Source: UBA4427 sp046351135 (GTDB lineage Bacteria; Myxococcota_A; UBA9160; UBA4427). Taken from it: DNA of 64,000 nucleotides. The position numbers and the translations under genes are program-made. Positions 25,786-36,308 of this stretch are shown one piece after another. The stretch's first letter is position 1; each line of letters opens with the position of its first letter. The notes below the pieces were generated by a model, which was given only the letters and a program-made list of their open reading frames with translations, searched no databases and had not been told where the DNA came from. Location of the stretch: the NCBI GenBank assembly GCA_046351135.1, contig JAXLZA010000009.1:62001-126000 (forward strand), in the 5' to 3' direction.

Positions 25786-26441
25786 AGACGCCGCATCGCG
25801 AGACCGAGCGGAATCGAGAGCAGGCCCGCCACGATCGCGGGGGCCAGCGCGTGGGCCACGAGCTGGTGGTAGGTCTCGCCCGCCCGGCAGCTGGCATGTA
25901 CGACGCCCGCGCCGAGAGCGACGGCCCCCGCGACCGCCAGCGTCGCGCTCGCCCGCGGTCGCCACATCGCCGCCGCGCCGACGAAACGCAGCGCCACGAA
26001 ACCGGTCACGAGCCCGAGCCCGACGGCGTGGCTCAGACAGGCGAGACTTCCCCTCCACCAACCTGGATCGGCTGCAGGCAGGGAGCCCGAGAGCTGCAGC
26101 AGCGCGCCGCCGACGGCGATGCTCGCGCCGATCGCGCACGACACGAGCCCCCATTGCATCGCCCTCGCGCGATCGGGCACCGCCGACGCGAGCGCGGCTG
26201 CGGTCGAGCCGAGGCCGACGGCGAGCAGTCCGGCCAGGATCGAGAGGGCGAACGGCGACGACCAGAACGGATCCCCGAGCGCACGCGGCCGAGATCGCCC
26301 GAGGCTCCAGGCCAGGCTGACGACGACGAGCCAGGGCAGCACGGTCCAGGCGAGGGCGACCCGCAGCGGCGGAATCCTCCGGACGGGGCGGAGATCGGCG
26401 ACGAGATCGCGAATCCGCTCTTCGGCAGGGCGCGAGCTCAT
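25761..26441 (-). CDS. nrsF: NrsF-type membrane anti-sigma factor (DUF1109)
   Basis: This 226-residue protein has six predicted membrane segments, a short N-terminal cytosolic part (SSRPAEERIRDLVADLRPVR) and paired conserved cysteines (SCAIG, ACLSH, ASCRAGE) in the pattern of NrsF, the membrane anti-sigma of Caulobacter SigF. NrsF releases its sigma factor under metal or oxidative stress, probably by cysteine sensing. It overlaps the sigma gene by four bases (ATGA). Its location next to bufferin genes matches the known SigF-NrsF-gig arrangement. Confidence 0.82.
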   Translation of the reverse strand: MSSRPAEERIRDLVADLRPVRRIPPLRVALAWTVLPWLVVVSLAWSLGRSRPRALGDPFWSSPFALSILAGLLAVGLGSTAAALASAVPDRARAMQWGLVSCAIGASIAVGGALLQLSGSLPAADPGWWRGSLACLSHAVGLGLVTGFVALRFVGAAAMWRPRASATLAVAGAVALGAGVVHASCRAGETYHQLVAHALAPAIVAGLLSIPLGLAMRRLYGVALSE

Positions 26442-27016
26442 CGGTCCCCTCTTTCGAGCAACGCGCGCAGCGCACGATAGCCGCGGTGGGCGCGCACCTT
26501 GAGCGCACCCGGCGAGACGCCGGCGCGGCTGGCCGCCTCGGCCACCGAGAGCTCCTCGACGTGGATCAGCTCGACCGCCTGGCGTTGGGCGACGGGCAGG
26601 CTCGCCAGGGCATGCTCGAGCTCGGGCGACAGATCCTCCTGCGCGCGGGGCTCCGCGAGTTCAGGCGTCGCGGCGGAAAGCGACTCGGGCTCGATCGAGA
26701 ACTCGCGCTGCGCAGTCCGTCCGCGGGCGCGCGTCCAATCGACGATCGCGTTGCGGACGATCGCGCGGAACCAGGGCGAGAAGGGGCGGTCGGGTCGGTA
26801 CGTATGGCGCGAGCGGTGGAGGGAGACGAGGGCGTTCTGCACGATGTCCTCTCTCGCCGCGACGTCCGGGACCCGCGCGCCGACCTGCCGGCGCGCCCGC
26901 GGCAGGATCTCGCGCAGCAGCCGCTCGTAGGCAGCGGCGTCGCCGTCCTGCGCGCCGATCATCCACGCCCGCCAGTGCTCGTCGCGCTCGTCCGATTGTT
27001 CGGGCTCGTCGTGCAT
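26438..27016 (-). CDS. sigF: ECF RNA polymerase sigma factor (SigF-like)
   Basis: This 192-residue ECF sigma factor contains sigma region 2 (EDIVQNALVSLHRSRHTYRP, then FSPWFRAIVRNAIVDW) and region 4 (LPVAQRQAVELIHVEELSVA, EAASRAGVSPGALKVRAHRG). The ATG at 27016 has GGGAG at good spacing; the longer frame from 27118 adds a Pro-rich leader with no support. It forms an operon with nrsF and probably reads the promoter at 23068-23096, giving metal- or oxidant-induced bufferin synthesis. No copy of that promoter is obvious upstream of the sigma gene itself. Confidence 0.88.
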   Translation of the reverse strand: MHDEPEQSDERDEHWRAWMIGAQDGDAAAYERLLREILPRARRQVGARVPDVAAREDIVQNALVSLHRSRHTYRPDRPFSPWFRAIVRNAIVDWTRARGRTAQREFSIEPESLSAATPELAEPRAQEDLSPELEHALASLPVAQRQAVELIHVEELSVAEAASRAGVSPGALKVRAHRGYRALRALLERGDR

Positions 27017-27399
27017 ACGCTCCCGGATGGCGCTGGGTGACCTCGCTGGGGAGCGTACTAGATCCACCGGCAGCCCGGGGCGGGCCCGGCGCGGAATGGC
27101 ATGCGAGGCCGGGCCCATGCCCGGCCGCCTACTCGGGGCGAGGACCGCGCCGCCCCGGGCCCGTTCAGGACGTAGGCATCGAGGCGGATGGGCGCTCCAA
27201 GAGGCCTATTCCTCATCGCCGATGGGTTGAGTCAGGTCAACCAGTCCGCTGCAGGACCGCCCAGCGACTGCGAACACCGCGACATCGGACGGCGAGCAGC
27301 CAGCCCGTCGGATGGACGAGCGGCACCGCCTGGGCCTCGTGCCTGGCAGATCCCAATCCCGCTGCAGTTGGCGATCTCGACGGTGAGGTCGGCGCTGGA
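27017..27399. other. intergenic stretch upstream of sigF
   Basis: I see no supported gene; frames crossing it are Pro/Arg-rich shadows. It should hold the sigF-nrsF promoter on the minus strand, which I could not identify. Confidence 0.4.
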
Positions 27400-27420
27400 G
27401 CCCGTCTCATCGAGACGGGC
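27400..27420 (-). terminator. hairpin after PEP-CTERM gene
   Basis: GCCCGTCTC (27400-27408), loop ATC, GAGACGGGC (27412-27420) is a perfect 9-bp stem. It lies 19 bases beyond the stop of the minus-strand PEP-CTERM gene ending at 27439. No U-run follows on the minus strand. Confidence 0.45.
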
Positions 27421-27438
27421 GCTGCCCTCGAATGCGCT

Positions 27439-28266
27439 TCACGCCCGGCGCCGACCCGGCAAGGCCAGGCCGGCGAGCCCCAGCGCCATCAGCACCACCG
27501 ACGAAGGCTCGGGAACGACGGTGAAGGAGATGGACGTTCCCACGTAGACGTCGGACAAGACCGATGCGGAGCCGAACGCGGGACCGGTCGTCTCGGTCAT
27601 GTTGCTGAAGAGCACGGAGAAATCGTACTGATGCCCCGCCTGCAGCAGACCGGCCGGGATCGTGAAGCCCGTGGTGTTCGCAGGCAGATCCCCTTCGGTG
27701 ATCGGGAACTCGAAGTCCGTCTCGTCGAGGAGGAACACGCGGACGCGCGCATCCTCGGCCAGGACGGACGGGAAGAAGGTGTTCCACTCGACCGAGATGC
27801 TCTGACCCGGATTCGCGATCTGCAGCGCGTCGAAGGAAGCGGACGTCAGCGTGGGGATCTGCTCCGGCCACGGATTGACCAACGGGACGCTGCCGGTCTG
27901 GCCGCCGAGTGGGCCACCGTTCAGCGTGAAGGCGTAATCCCCGTTCGGGGCAGCCGCGTCGAGCTCGGCCCGGCTCGAGAAACCCTCGACGTAGTACTCG
28001 CTGGTCGTGATGTCTTCGTCGGAGTAGAAGGTCGTCGGCAGCGGCCCCAGCGGACCATTCAGGGTGGCCGCCTCGGAGAAGTCGCCGGCGTCCGCGAGCA
28101 CGTACGTGTAGAACGAGCGGTTGACGGGCGTCGTCGGCGCCGCGTGCGATGTCTGGACGTAGTCCTCGTACTTGAAGAGCCAGACCGAATCGACGGTCGC
28201 ATGCGCGGCGCCAGTGAAGGCGAAGCACGAGAAGCCGGCCAGGACGAGACTTCGGAACGACGACAC
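27439..28266 (-). CDS. PEP-CTERM sorting domain protein
   Basis: This 275-residue secreted protein has a signal peptide (SSFRSLVLAGFSCFAFTGAA, cut near AHA). The body alternates aromatic and acidic residues (WLFKYEDYVQTSH, DFEFPITEGDLP, HQYDFSVLFSN), typical of an extracellular beta-sandwich. It ends TVVPEPSSVVLMALGLAG, hydrophobics, then GRRRA: an exosortase signal. No catalytic motif is visible. It stands alone, followed by a hairpin. Confidence 0.85.
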   Translation of the reverse strand: MSSFRSLVLAGFSCFAFTGAAHATVDSVWLFKYEDYVQTSHAAPTTPVNRSFYTYVLADAGDFSEAATLNGPLGPLPTTFYSDEDITTSEYYVEGFSSRAELDAAAPNGDYAFTLNGGPLGGQTGSVPLVNPWPEQIPTLTSASFDALQIANPGQSISVEWNTFFPSVLAEDARVRVFLLDETDFEFPITEGDLPANTTGFTIPAGLLQAGHQYDFSVLFSNMTETTGPAFGSASVLSDVYVGTSISFTVVPEPSSVVLMALGLAGLALPGRRRA

Positions 28267-28747
28267 GCCTCATCTCACATGCGGGTCGGGGCAGGTCGCG
28301 CCCCGCCGCTCGTTTCCCCGTCCCGTTGCGGCCCGCGAATCCTGCGGCCGGCAGCCAGCGGAGAGCATCATGTGCTCTGGAGTGCCGTTCGTCGTTCTGG
28401 AGTTCCGCGTGCCGCTTGCGGCCAGCCTCCGCCCCGCGCGAGTGATCGAGTGATGGAACTTCCAGGGCACGAGCGGCACGTCCAAGCGCGTCGCTTGTCC
28501 CCTTCGGGCAATGGCTTCCGTCCGTCTTGGAACTTCTCGAGCGAAGTGGCGACTCGCGAGAGGAGATTCGTGAAGGAGCGTCTGCTCGCCGGCCTCTCCG
28601 GCCCTGCGTGGGCGACCGAGGGCTCTGCAGAGCACGTCGATTTCGCGCCCTGCTCCGCGCTCGACCACAGCGGAGACGGCTCGTTACCGACCCCGCGATC
28701 ATGTAATCCGCCGCAATGAAGCGCGGCGAAGCGCGTCAGGAGAAGCA
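28267..28747. other. intergenic stretch, no gene seen
   Basis: Frames here are Arg/Pro-rich and lack ribosome sites. The end contains AGGAG ahead of the GTG at 28748. Promoters for the minus-strand PEP-CTERM gene and for the small plus-strand gene must lie here but were not identified. Confidence 0.4.
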
Positions 28748-28975
28748 GTGACCGTCCAGAGCCTCATCCCCACCTCGTACGAGAATTGGCGAGAATGCAT
28801 CGAAGTCCGCTGCAAGATCCCGCTGACGTCGACGTACATCAGCGCGCGCTTGACCGAGCTCGAAGACGACAGCCATCCGAAGACCCGGGAGTTCGAGCGG
28901 CTCTACGGAACAGCTCATCTGCAGCAGGTGATCTCGTGGTTTCGCCGGGCCGCCGGAGAAGCTGCGAGCGCATGA
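28748..28975 (+). CDS. small conserved-looking hypothetical protein
   Basis: This 75-residue protein starts with GTG preceded by a perfect AGGAG. It has no signal peptide. The layout (LIPTSYENWRECIEVRC, then IPLTSTYISARLTELED, and LQQVISWFRRAAGE) is a two- to three-helix cytosolic fold. I believe similar short proteins exist in proteobacteria but can give no function. It lies 187 bases upstream of the dksA-like gene on the same strand and may share its promoter. Confidence 0.65.
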   Translation: MTVQSLIPTSYENWRECIEVRCKIPLTSTYISARLTELEDDSHPKTREFERLYGTAHLQQVISWFRRAAGEAASA

Positions 28976-29162
28976 GCCCTCCAATCACGAAGGAGTGTGG
29001 CCCAGCGCCGCGCGGAGATCCGCCGCGGGCGGCGTCGGCCCTTCGCTCCATCGCAACCGTCGAACGAAGTCGATGGTCATTCGAACGGCCTTCGAGCGTT
29101 CGGTCGCGGGCGCAAGGCGTTCGGCCTGGGCGGTACATCGAGCAGAGGAGAGACACCGACGA

Positions 29163-29633
29163 ATGGCGGTACGAAGGAAGAGCGCGGCCGAGAACGAGAG
29201 CAGGACATCCGAGGACGGAACGAAGAAGCCGTCTGCGAACAAGGCGAGAGTCTCCGGAATCCACGCGCATCCGGATTCGGGTCTCCGCAAGGCCGAGGTC
29301 GAGAAGCTCTACCAGAAGCTCGTCGAAGAGCGAGACCGCGTCGACGCGCGCATCCGCAAGCGCATCGGGTACGCGACCGAGGATGCATCGCCCCTGGTGG
29401 AAGAGGGCGACCTCGCTCAGCGAGCGACCGAACAGGACTATCAGCTTCGCCTCGCCGATAAGCAGAACAAGCTGCTCGACCAGGTGTTGCACGCGATCGC
29501 GAAGATGAAGACGGGCGAATACGGCATCTGCGAGGGCAGCGGCGAGCCGATCGGATTCCGCCGCCTCGAGATCCGGCCGTGGGCCCGCTACAGCGTCGAG
29601 TACAAGGAGGACCTGGACCGACGAAACCGATAG
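29163..29633 (+). CDS. dksA: DksA/TraR-family protein with degenerate zinc finger
   Basis: This 156-residue protein has the DksA layout. A basic, low-complexity N-terminus is followed by a coiled coil (LRKAEVEKLYQKLVEERDRV to KNKLLDQVLHAIAKM-like) and the C-terminal motif GEYGICEGSGEPIGFRRLEI. DksA modifies RNA polymerase through the secondary channel, with ppGpp, to control growth-related promoters. Of the four zinc-binding positions only Cys123 remains; the others are Ser126, Ser144 and Tyr147. Such cysteine-poor variants work without zinc in other bacteria. A 12-bp terminator hairpin follows at 29645. Confidence 0.85.
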   Translation: MAVRRKSAAENESRTSEDGTKKPSANKARVSGIHAHPDSGLRKAEVEKLYQKLVEERDRVDARIRKRIGYATEDASPLVEEGDLAQRATEQDYQLRLADKQNKLLDQVLHAIAKMKTGEYGICEGSGEPIGFRRLEIRPWARYSVEYKEDLDRRNR

Positions 29634-29644
29634 GAAGCAGGAGG

Positions 29645-29679
29645 TTCAGTGCGACCCGCAGGAGCCTGGTCGCACTGAA
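29645..29679 (+). terminator. 12-bp hairpin after the DksA-like gene
   Basis: TTCAGTGCGACC (29645-29656) and GGTCGCACTGAA (29668-29679) are exact complements around an 11-base loop, starting 12 bases after the stop. TTCTCC follows, a weak U-tract. Confidence 0.65.
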
Positions 29680-29754
29680 TTCTCCATCCTCAAAACGGAG
29701 ATCTCCGTTCAGGGTTCCTGTCGAGAGAGCGCCCGAGAGGAGACGGGAGCTCCC

Positions 29755-30399
29755 TCAGTCGGCCTCCGTGGCCCGACCGACCAGGCCACGCTGCCGCCGC
29801 GCCACCCCGGAGAGGACACCCAGACCGCCCAGCATCAGGAGCGACGTCGAGGGCTCCGGAATCACGACCAGGGCCAGGTCGTCGAGCGCGAAAAAGACCG
29901 CGGTCGTACCGACCGGGTCGAAGACCACGCTCTCGAGATCGGTCCAGCCCGGACCGAACACGACCGACTGGAAGTCGACCGCCGGCCCCGATCCATCCGC
30001 CACGTCATCCAGACTGATGAGCTGCGTGAGCGTGACGCCGCCCGGCTGGTACCCGATCACGCTGATCTGGGTGCCCTGGGGCGTCGGGTAGAAGACGGAC
30101 GAGAACTCGGCCGCCTGAAGGCTGAGGAGGCTGAAGAGGCTGCCGTCCGTGTTGCTCAGCGTGAGCTTGCCGACGTTGCCGAGCCAGGTCGAATCGTTCC
30201 AGGCCGTGACGCCCGGTTGGTTGTTGATCAGATGATTGTGGCTCGACTCGAGGAGGAAGCCCTTCGAGACGCGGTTCTGACCCTCGACGTTTCCTCCGGC
30301 CGGAACGCCGAACTCCTCGAAGTCGATCAACAAGGCCCTCGTCGGCAGTGCGCCCAGCAGAATCAGCGCCGCAACCATCCCCACGATCACCCGATGCAT
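29755..30399 (-). CDS. PEP-CTERM sorting domain protein
   Basis: This 214-residue secreted protein has a signal peptide (HRVIVGMVAALILLGALPTR, cut near TRA). The mature part begins LLIDFEEFG, a common opening of lectin-like or Npun-type PEP-CTERM proteins, and continues with repeated VVFGPGWTDLESVVFDPVG turns. It ends LVVIPEPSTSLLMLGGLGV, then VARRQR, followed by about 12 further residues. A surface or matrix protein is likely. No partner gene is adjacent. Confidence 0.85.
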   Translation of the reverse strand: MHRVIVGMVAALILLGALPTRALLIDFEEFGVPAGGNVEGQNRVSKGFLLESSHNHLINNQPGVTAWNDSTWLGNVGKLTLSNTDGSLFSLLSLQAAEFSSVFYPTPQGTQISVIGYQPGGVTLTQLISLDDVADGSGPAVDFQSVVFGPGWTDLESVVFDPVGTTAVFFALDDLALVVIPEPSTSLLMLGGLGVLSGVARRQRGLVGRATEAD

Positions 30400-30555
30400 C
30401 GAAGCCTCCTCGCGTGTTCCTTCACGCCACGACCCTGAGTGCCCCCCGAAGCGCGCGGGTTCCCGCGAAAGAGATCGCCCGGCTGGATTCCGGACGCTCA
30501 GGTCGCGAATGGTTCCGAGCGAATCCTCCCGGTCGATCGTCCGAAGACCCGCCCT

Positions 30556-31368
30556 TCACGCGAGCCCGGAGAAGTCGAGCTGGCCCGTGGTCAGGAAGGC
30601 GTTGAATCCGAGATCGACGTTGAGGTTGACGCCGTTCACGTAGCGCGACGCGTCCGAGCCCAGGAAGGCGAGCGCCATCGCGATGTCGCGCGGCGTCGCG
30701 ATCGTCCCGCCGATCTGGGACACGGTCCACTTCATCGTCTTCTCCGTCATGGTCTTGTTGAAATCGGGCAGGAGCGGAGTGTCGATCGGCGCGGGGCAGA
30801 CGCTGTTGGTCCGCACCTTGCGCGCAAGGGTCTGCTTCGCGCTCTTCATCGTGTAGACCTGAACACACTCCTTCGAGAACGCGTATCCGTCGCCGACGAG
30901 CTGGGCGTTCTCCCGGCACCAGCCCAGGAGCTCCTCCCGGCTCTCGAGAGAAATGCACTCGAGCACGTCCTGCAGGTGCGCGGGCCACTGCCCCCCGGCG
31001 ATCGACGCCGTGTTCACGATGGCACCGCCTTCCCGCAGCTTCGGCAGGAGCAGCTCCGAGAGCTGACGCAGGCCGAGCCAGTTGACCGCCATCACGTCCT
31101 CGAGCGGGTGGGTCGCGGCGATCCCCGCATTGTTGAACAGGACGTCGATCGGGCCCCCGATCGCGTCGGCCGCCGCCGAAACGGAAGCTGCCCTCCCCAT
31201 GTTCGTCTCGATGTACCTCGAGATCGGCCCTTCGGGCTTGCGGATGTCGAGCGCGATGACCTCGGGCCGGCCGAGCTCGACGAGCACGTCGAGAAGAGCC
31301 GCTCCGACGCCGGAGAACGCGCCCGTGACGACGACGCGCTTGTTCGAATAGTCGAAGGGATGGGACAT
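30556..31368 (-). CDS. SDR-family oxidoreductase (coniferyl-alcohol/3-alpha-HSD type)
   Basis: This 270-residue short-chain dehydrogenase has a cofactor motif TGAFSGVG (15-22) with DIRKPEG after beta-2 (NAD preference), FNNAG near 78-82 and the catalytic YAFSK (Tyr162, Lys166). An unusually long insertion between the Ser strand and Tyr (QWPAHLQDVLECISLESREE) and the C-terminal NGVNLNVDLGF are typical of the coniferyl-alcohol dehydrogenase/3-alpha-hydroxysteroid dehydrogenase subgroup. The substrate is uncertain. It is separated by 81 bases from the upstream COG0523 gene on the same strand and may be cotranscribed with it. Confidence 0.87.
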   Translation of the reverse strand: MSHPFDYSNKRVVVTGAFSGVGAALLDVLVELGRPEVIALDIRKPEGPISRYIETNMGRAASVSAAADAIGGPIDVLFNNAGIAATHPLEDVMAVNWLGLRQLSELLLPKLREGGAIVNTASIAGGQWPAHLQDVLECISLESREELLGWCRENAQLVGDGYAFSKECVQVYTMKSAKQTLARKVRTNSVCPAPIDTPLLPDFNKTMTEKTMKWTVSQIGGTIATPRDIAMALAFLGSDASRYVNGVNLNVDLGFNAFLTTGQLDFSGLA

Positions 31369-31449
31369 GGAAGACTCCTGGGTTGGGGTTCGAGGCGAGT
31401 TGTTCCTGCGCGCTCGGGCAGCTGCGCGAGACTTCGGAGAGTCCGCCGA

Positions 31450-32742
<1,293 letters not shown>

Positions 32743-32769
32743 TTCAACTCCTTCGACCCTTGCCCCACA

Positions 32770-34020
32770 TCATTCCTTCGCACGACGACGTTCGCCGTGG
32801 CGGCCTCGCGGGTCTCGAATCCGGCGACCCGCCGCGGACAGACCGGCGATCCCGAGGCCCATGAGCAGCGCCGTCCCCGGCTCCGGAATCGGCGTCAGGA
32901 GCACGTTTCTCGTCACGCCTCCGGGATCGATCGCCTCCGCCGCGATGAAGCCCGCATCGTTGATCTCCCAGGCATTCGTGATCTGCCATCCCAGATGAGC
33001 AGCGTCGAGGCGCGGCGTCAGGAGCTGAAGCGTTCCGTCGTAGATCCACGCCTCGGATCTCCCTCCGAATGCGCTCTCCACGATCCTGCCCACCACGACG
33101 TTCTCGTTGTTGATGCCGCTCGGAGAGAGGATGTCGTACCCGATCGGACGTTCGATCTCGGTCATCACGCCGTTCTGCCAGATGAATCCCTGGGCCGTGA
33201 ACGTGAACGGGCTCGGAATGAAGAGATTCGAGGTCCCGATCACCGTCCCGAGATCGTTGATCCCGAATGCGAGGGAGGCGGTGTGTCCCGGCTCGAGAAG
33301 ACCGAGATCGATGAGGGAGAGACTGGTCTCGTCGGAGACGAAGGCGCGAAACGAGGTGAACCCGCCGGCAGCCGTCTCGGAGTTCCCGACGAACCGACCC
33401 GCCGCATTCATCCCGTTGATGTCGCTCACCCGTCCGCCCAGATTGCCGAAGGGCTCCAGGACACCGTTCGTGATCCGGTAGGCGACGGCTCCCCCCGTCG
33501 GCGCATCCATCCAGCCTGCGATCTGCCCGGCATCATTGATCGCGCCGGCGGAGTTGTTCGGACCCGACAATCCCGGAATCGCCGAAGCGATCCCCCCGTC
33601 CCAGCGCGTCGCGATCGTCGTCCCGCCCGATTCGGACTGGCCGACGATCACGCCGGCCGAGTTCACGGCGAACGCGGCACCATTCGCGAGAAGCCCGTCG
33701 AGACGCTGCATGGGAGCCCCGCCGACCGAGCTGTAGGCGGCATACTCGTCCGGGACCCCCGTCGGGCCGACGCCGACGACCTGATTGCCCTGGCTGATGT
33801 ACCTGGGAAAGAAGGGGCCTCCCGCCGTCGCGCCGAGGTCGCCGAGGTCCGTCAACCCATAGCTCGGCGCGACGCTCGCGGCGTTCGCGGGATGCGAGAG
33901 CGTCAGAATCGTCTGTCCGACCATCAACCAGAGGACGGGCCCGAACGCGATCGAGAGCAATGAGCCCAACCGAAACCGATGACATCTCCGCCCGAACTCG
34001 ACTCGATCCAGGATAAGCAT
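32770..34020 (-). CDS. HAF-repeat PEP-CTERM protein
   Basis: This 416-residue secreted protein is best started at ATG 34020 behind GGAGTGGAG. After a long signal region (cut near ANA) it contains HAF-type repeats: FAVNSAGVIVGQS, GAINDAGQIAGWM, GINDLGTVIGTS, GINNENVVVGRI. These probably form a beta-propeller. It ends TPIPEPGTALLMGLGIAG with a basic tail extended by about 15 Arg-rich residues. It is a paralogue of the protein at 16308-17570, which has a different sorting signal. Confidence 0.85.
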   Translation of the reverse strand: MLILDRVEFGRRCHRFRLGSLLSIAFGPVLWLMVGQTILTLSHPANAASVAPSYGLTDLGDLGATAGGPFFPRYISQGNQVVGVGPTGVPDEYAAYSSVGGAPMQRLDGLLANGAAFAVNSAGVIVGQSESGGTTIATRWDGGIASAIPGLSGPNNSAGAINDAGQIAGWMDAPTGGAVAYRITNGVLEPFGNLGGRVSDINGMNAAGRFVGNSETAAGGFTSFRAFVSDETSLSLIDLGLLEPGHTASLAFGINDLGTVIGTSNLFIPSPFTFTAQGFIWQNGVMTEIERPIGYDILSPSGINNENVVVGRIVESAFGGRSEAWIYDGTLQLLTPRLDAAHLGWQITNAWEINDAGFIAAEAIDPGGVTRNVLLTPIPEPGTALLMGLGIAGLSAAGRRIRDPRGRHGERRRAKE

Positions 34021-34257
34021 CTCCACTCCATTGGACATCAGCTGATCCATCACCAACGCGCTGCTCGACCTGGAAGAGCCCGGGCTTCCCGGCCCATCAC
34101 GACGCGCAGGGACGTTTTTGCGGCCCCCAGCGCAACGATCAGTGCCGATCGGGAGACTCGAGTTCCGGGTTGCGCCTCGGACCCGCTTCGTCTCCCCTCC
34201 CCGATCAGCCGCGAGCCCATCCGGGCAGCGCTCCCCGGACGGGCTCGTCGCCCTCGG

Positions 34258-35895
34258 TCACAGGGCCAGAACCCGGCCGCTTCGGATCTCGATCCGGCGA
34301 CCGTCGAATCGCGTCAGTCGATACCCGTCGAACCGCTCGCCATGGGTCAGCGAGTAGTCCTGGAGGATTCCGATCGCGATCTGCTCGCCGAGCTTCATGC
34401 CGTCGACGCCGTCCGCCCGATAGTGCACCCCGGCGACGTCCCGCCCCAGCGAGATGTTGGCCGCGAGCTTGTTGAATTCGCCGCCGAGCGAGAGAGTGCC
34501 GGCGTACGCATCGAGCGCGCGTCCGTCCACGCTCGCCTCCTTGGGGCTGGGGATGACGAACGCCTCGTCGAACATCGCCTTCAGCACCGTCGTGCAGGCG
34601 CCCGAGATCGCGGCATGGCCCGCCGGGAACGACGGATGGGTCGGCGAGCCTTCCGGGAACGCCATCGGGAGCAGCGCCGAACCGTTGGCGGCGAGCAGGC
34701 GGGTCACCGCCTCGGAGTGGGTCGCGCTCGAATGGACGCCGTAGTCCTTCACCCCGGTCACCTGATTGTGGATCCGACCCGCCAAGGCCTCCGGGCGGAG
34801 CGAGCGATGCACGGCCCATTTCTGGAACCAGGCACCGACGAGGGCGGCGCGCGCCGCGAACGTCACGAGATGCAGGACCTCCGGTCCGCCGAAATTCACG
34901 AACGGGGCCTGCCGATCGAGCGCCCGGTAGGGATTCGTCGGAGAGAGCGCGGGCGCCCCGAATCCGAGACAGATCAGCGCCGCGTTCAGGAAGGCCTGGA
35001 AGGAGACGTCCACGCGCACGTACTCGCCGAGGGTCCGTCCGTCGTGGATGTAGGTCGGCTCCCCGAACGTGATCCTTCGAGTCGGGTTCGCGCCATTCTG
35101 GATCGCGAGCCACTCCGGGAATCCGGTCATGAAGTCTTCGGGCGCCGGCGTCGCATAGCGCTGGACGATCGTCGACCCACCATAGGGAACGTCGAGCCAG
35201 AGGAACTGACTCAGATACGGACCGACGAGGTCGCCCGGCGTCTCCCCGCGAAACAGACTGCCCGGATCGACCGAGAACCCGACCGAATTCAACTCCTCCA
35301 CGGCGTCCGCGACGATCGGGGCCGTTCCGTAGCTCCGGAATGGGACCTGGCGAGTCAGGGCCTGCCAGTAGACCTCGAGCATCTCCGCGGCCAGCTCCGC
35401 GCTCGCGAAGCGCGGCGGCGGAGAAATTCTCGTATCGCGACCGTCGATCCCGCTGAGCTCGAAGGAGAGCGAGCCCTGCGGCGAGACCTGCTTTCGGGCG
35501 CCACCTCGCGGCACCGCCTCCCAGGCCGCATCGTCCTCGGACTCCCCGGCCGCGCGAAGCGCGAGGTAGGCCGCGGGATCGACCTCGCCGATCGCATCAT
35601 GGGGCAGGCCCTTGCTGTAGCTCGCCCGGAAATCGGGATAACGCCGCTCGTCACCATTGTCCCGCTGGATCGAGAGCGGCGCCGTCAGGTGGATCGAAGA
35701 AGCCTGCACGCGAATCTTGTGGGCCATCGCGCGTCGCCCGATCGTCTCGCGTCGGGTCGGAGCGGCCTCCGCGGCCTCGGTCTTGCCGAGCACCGTGGCC
35801 ACCGCGATGGCGGCCGTCGCGCTCCCGATGAAACTCCGACGGGAGAGACCGCGATCGAGCCGTTCCTGATCAACTTGTTCCTCGTCGAGCTTCAT
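34258..35895 (-). CDS. vanadium-dependent haloperoxidase-like, Tat-exported
   Basis: This 545-residue protein has a twin-arginine signal (LSRRSFIGSATAAIAVAT, RR at 19-20). The start ATG 35895 has AGGAG upstream. The PAP2/haloperoxidase vanadate site is complete in outline: KWAVHRSLRPEALAGRI near residue 365, HPSFPAGHA near 420 and GRDVAGVHYRADG near 485, giving Lys, Arg, Ser/Gly/His and Arg-His ligands. Such enzymes oxidise halides with hydrogen peroxide. A phosphatase activity of the same fold cannot be excluded. Length matches bacterial haloperoxidase-like proteins. Confidence 0.85.
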   Translation of the reverse strand: MKLDEEQVDQERLDRGLSRRSFIGSATAAIAVATVLGKTEAAEAAPTRRETIGRRAMAHKIRVQASSIHLTAPLSIQRDNGDERRYPDFRASYSKGLPHDAIGEVDPAAYLALRAAGESEDDAAWEAVPRGGARKQVSPQGSLSFELSGIDGRDTRISPPPRFASAELAAEMLEVYWQALTRQVPFRSYGTAPIVADAVEELNSVGFSVDPGSLFRGETPGDLVGPYLSQFLWLDVPYGGSTIVQRYATPAPEDFMTGFPEWLAIQNGANPTRRITFGEPTYIHDGRTLGEYVRVDVSFQAFLNAALICLGFGAPALSPTNPYRALDRQAPFVNFGGPEVLHLVTFAARAALVGAWFQKWAVHRSLRPEALAGRIHNQVTGVKDYGVHSSATHSEAVTRLLAANGSALLPMAFPEGSPTHPSFPAGHAAISGACTTVLKAMFDEAFVIPSPKEASVDGRALDAYAGTLSLGGEFNKLAANISLGRDVAGVHYRADGVDGMKLGEQIAIGILQDYSLTHGERFDGYRLTRFDGRRIEIRSGRVLAL

Positions 35896-36308
35896 CTGCC
35901 TGGACTCCTGCGTGGGTTGCGTACCGGGATGCGCGCATAGCGGGTCGTGAATGATGGATCCCGGTCGGGACGGGGTTCCCATCGGCTCCGATCCGTCACC
36001 GAAGTGCCTCTCCAAGAGGAGGGGTTCCCTCGCTTCTTCCCACTGAACTCACGCGGCACCGGAAGGGAATCCGCGATGCCGACACGAGGATCGACCCCTT
36101 CGATCGCTCCCGATCGAAGATTCGCCACCCGGGACGCGCTTGCCGACGAACGTTCGGCTCCGCAATCTGTGTGGCAGCCTCGACCGGACGAATCCACTCG
36201 GCGTCGTGGCGGATTCGAGAGCCTGCTCGCGCGACCCATCCCTCCGAAGTCCAACCACTGGCCACGAACCGCCGCGCGAGCTCCACGTCGCGACGAAGAG
36301 GATGCGAG
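35896..36308. other. divergent intergenic stretch, no gene seen
   Basis: This spacer separates the minus-strand haloperoxidase gene from the plus-strand membrane protein and should carry both promoters. Short frames here lack family features. Confidence 0.4.
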
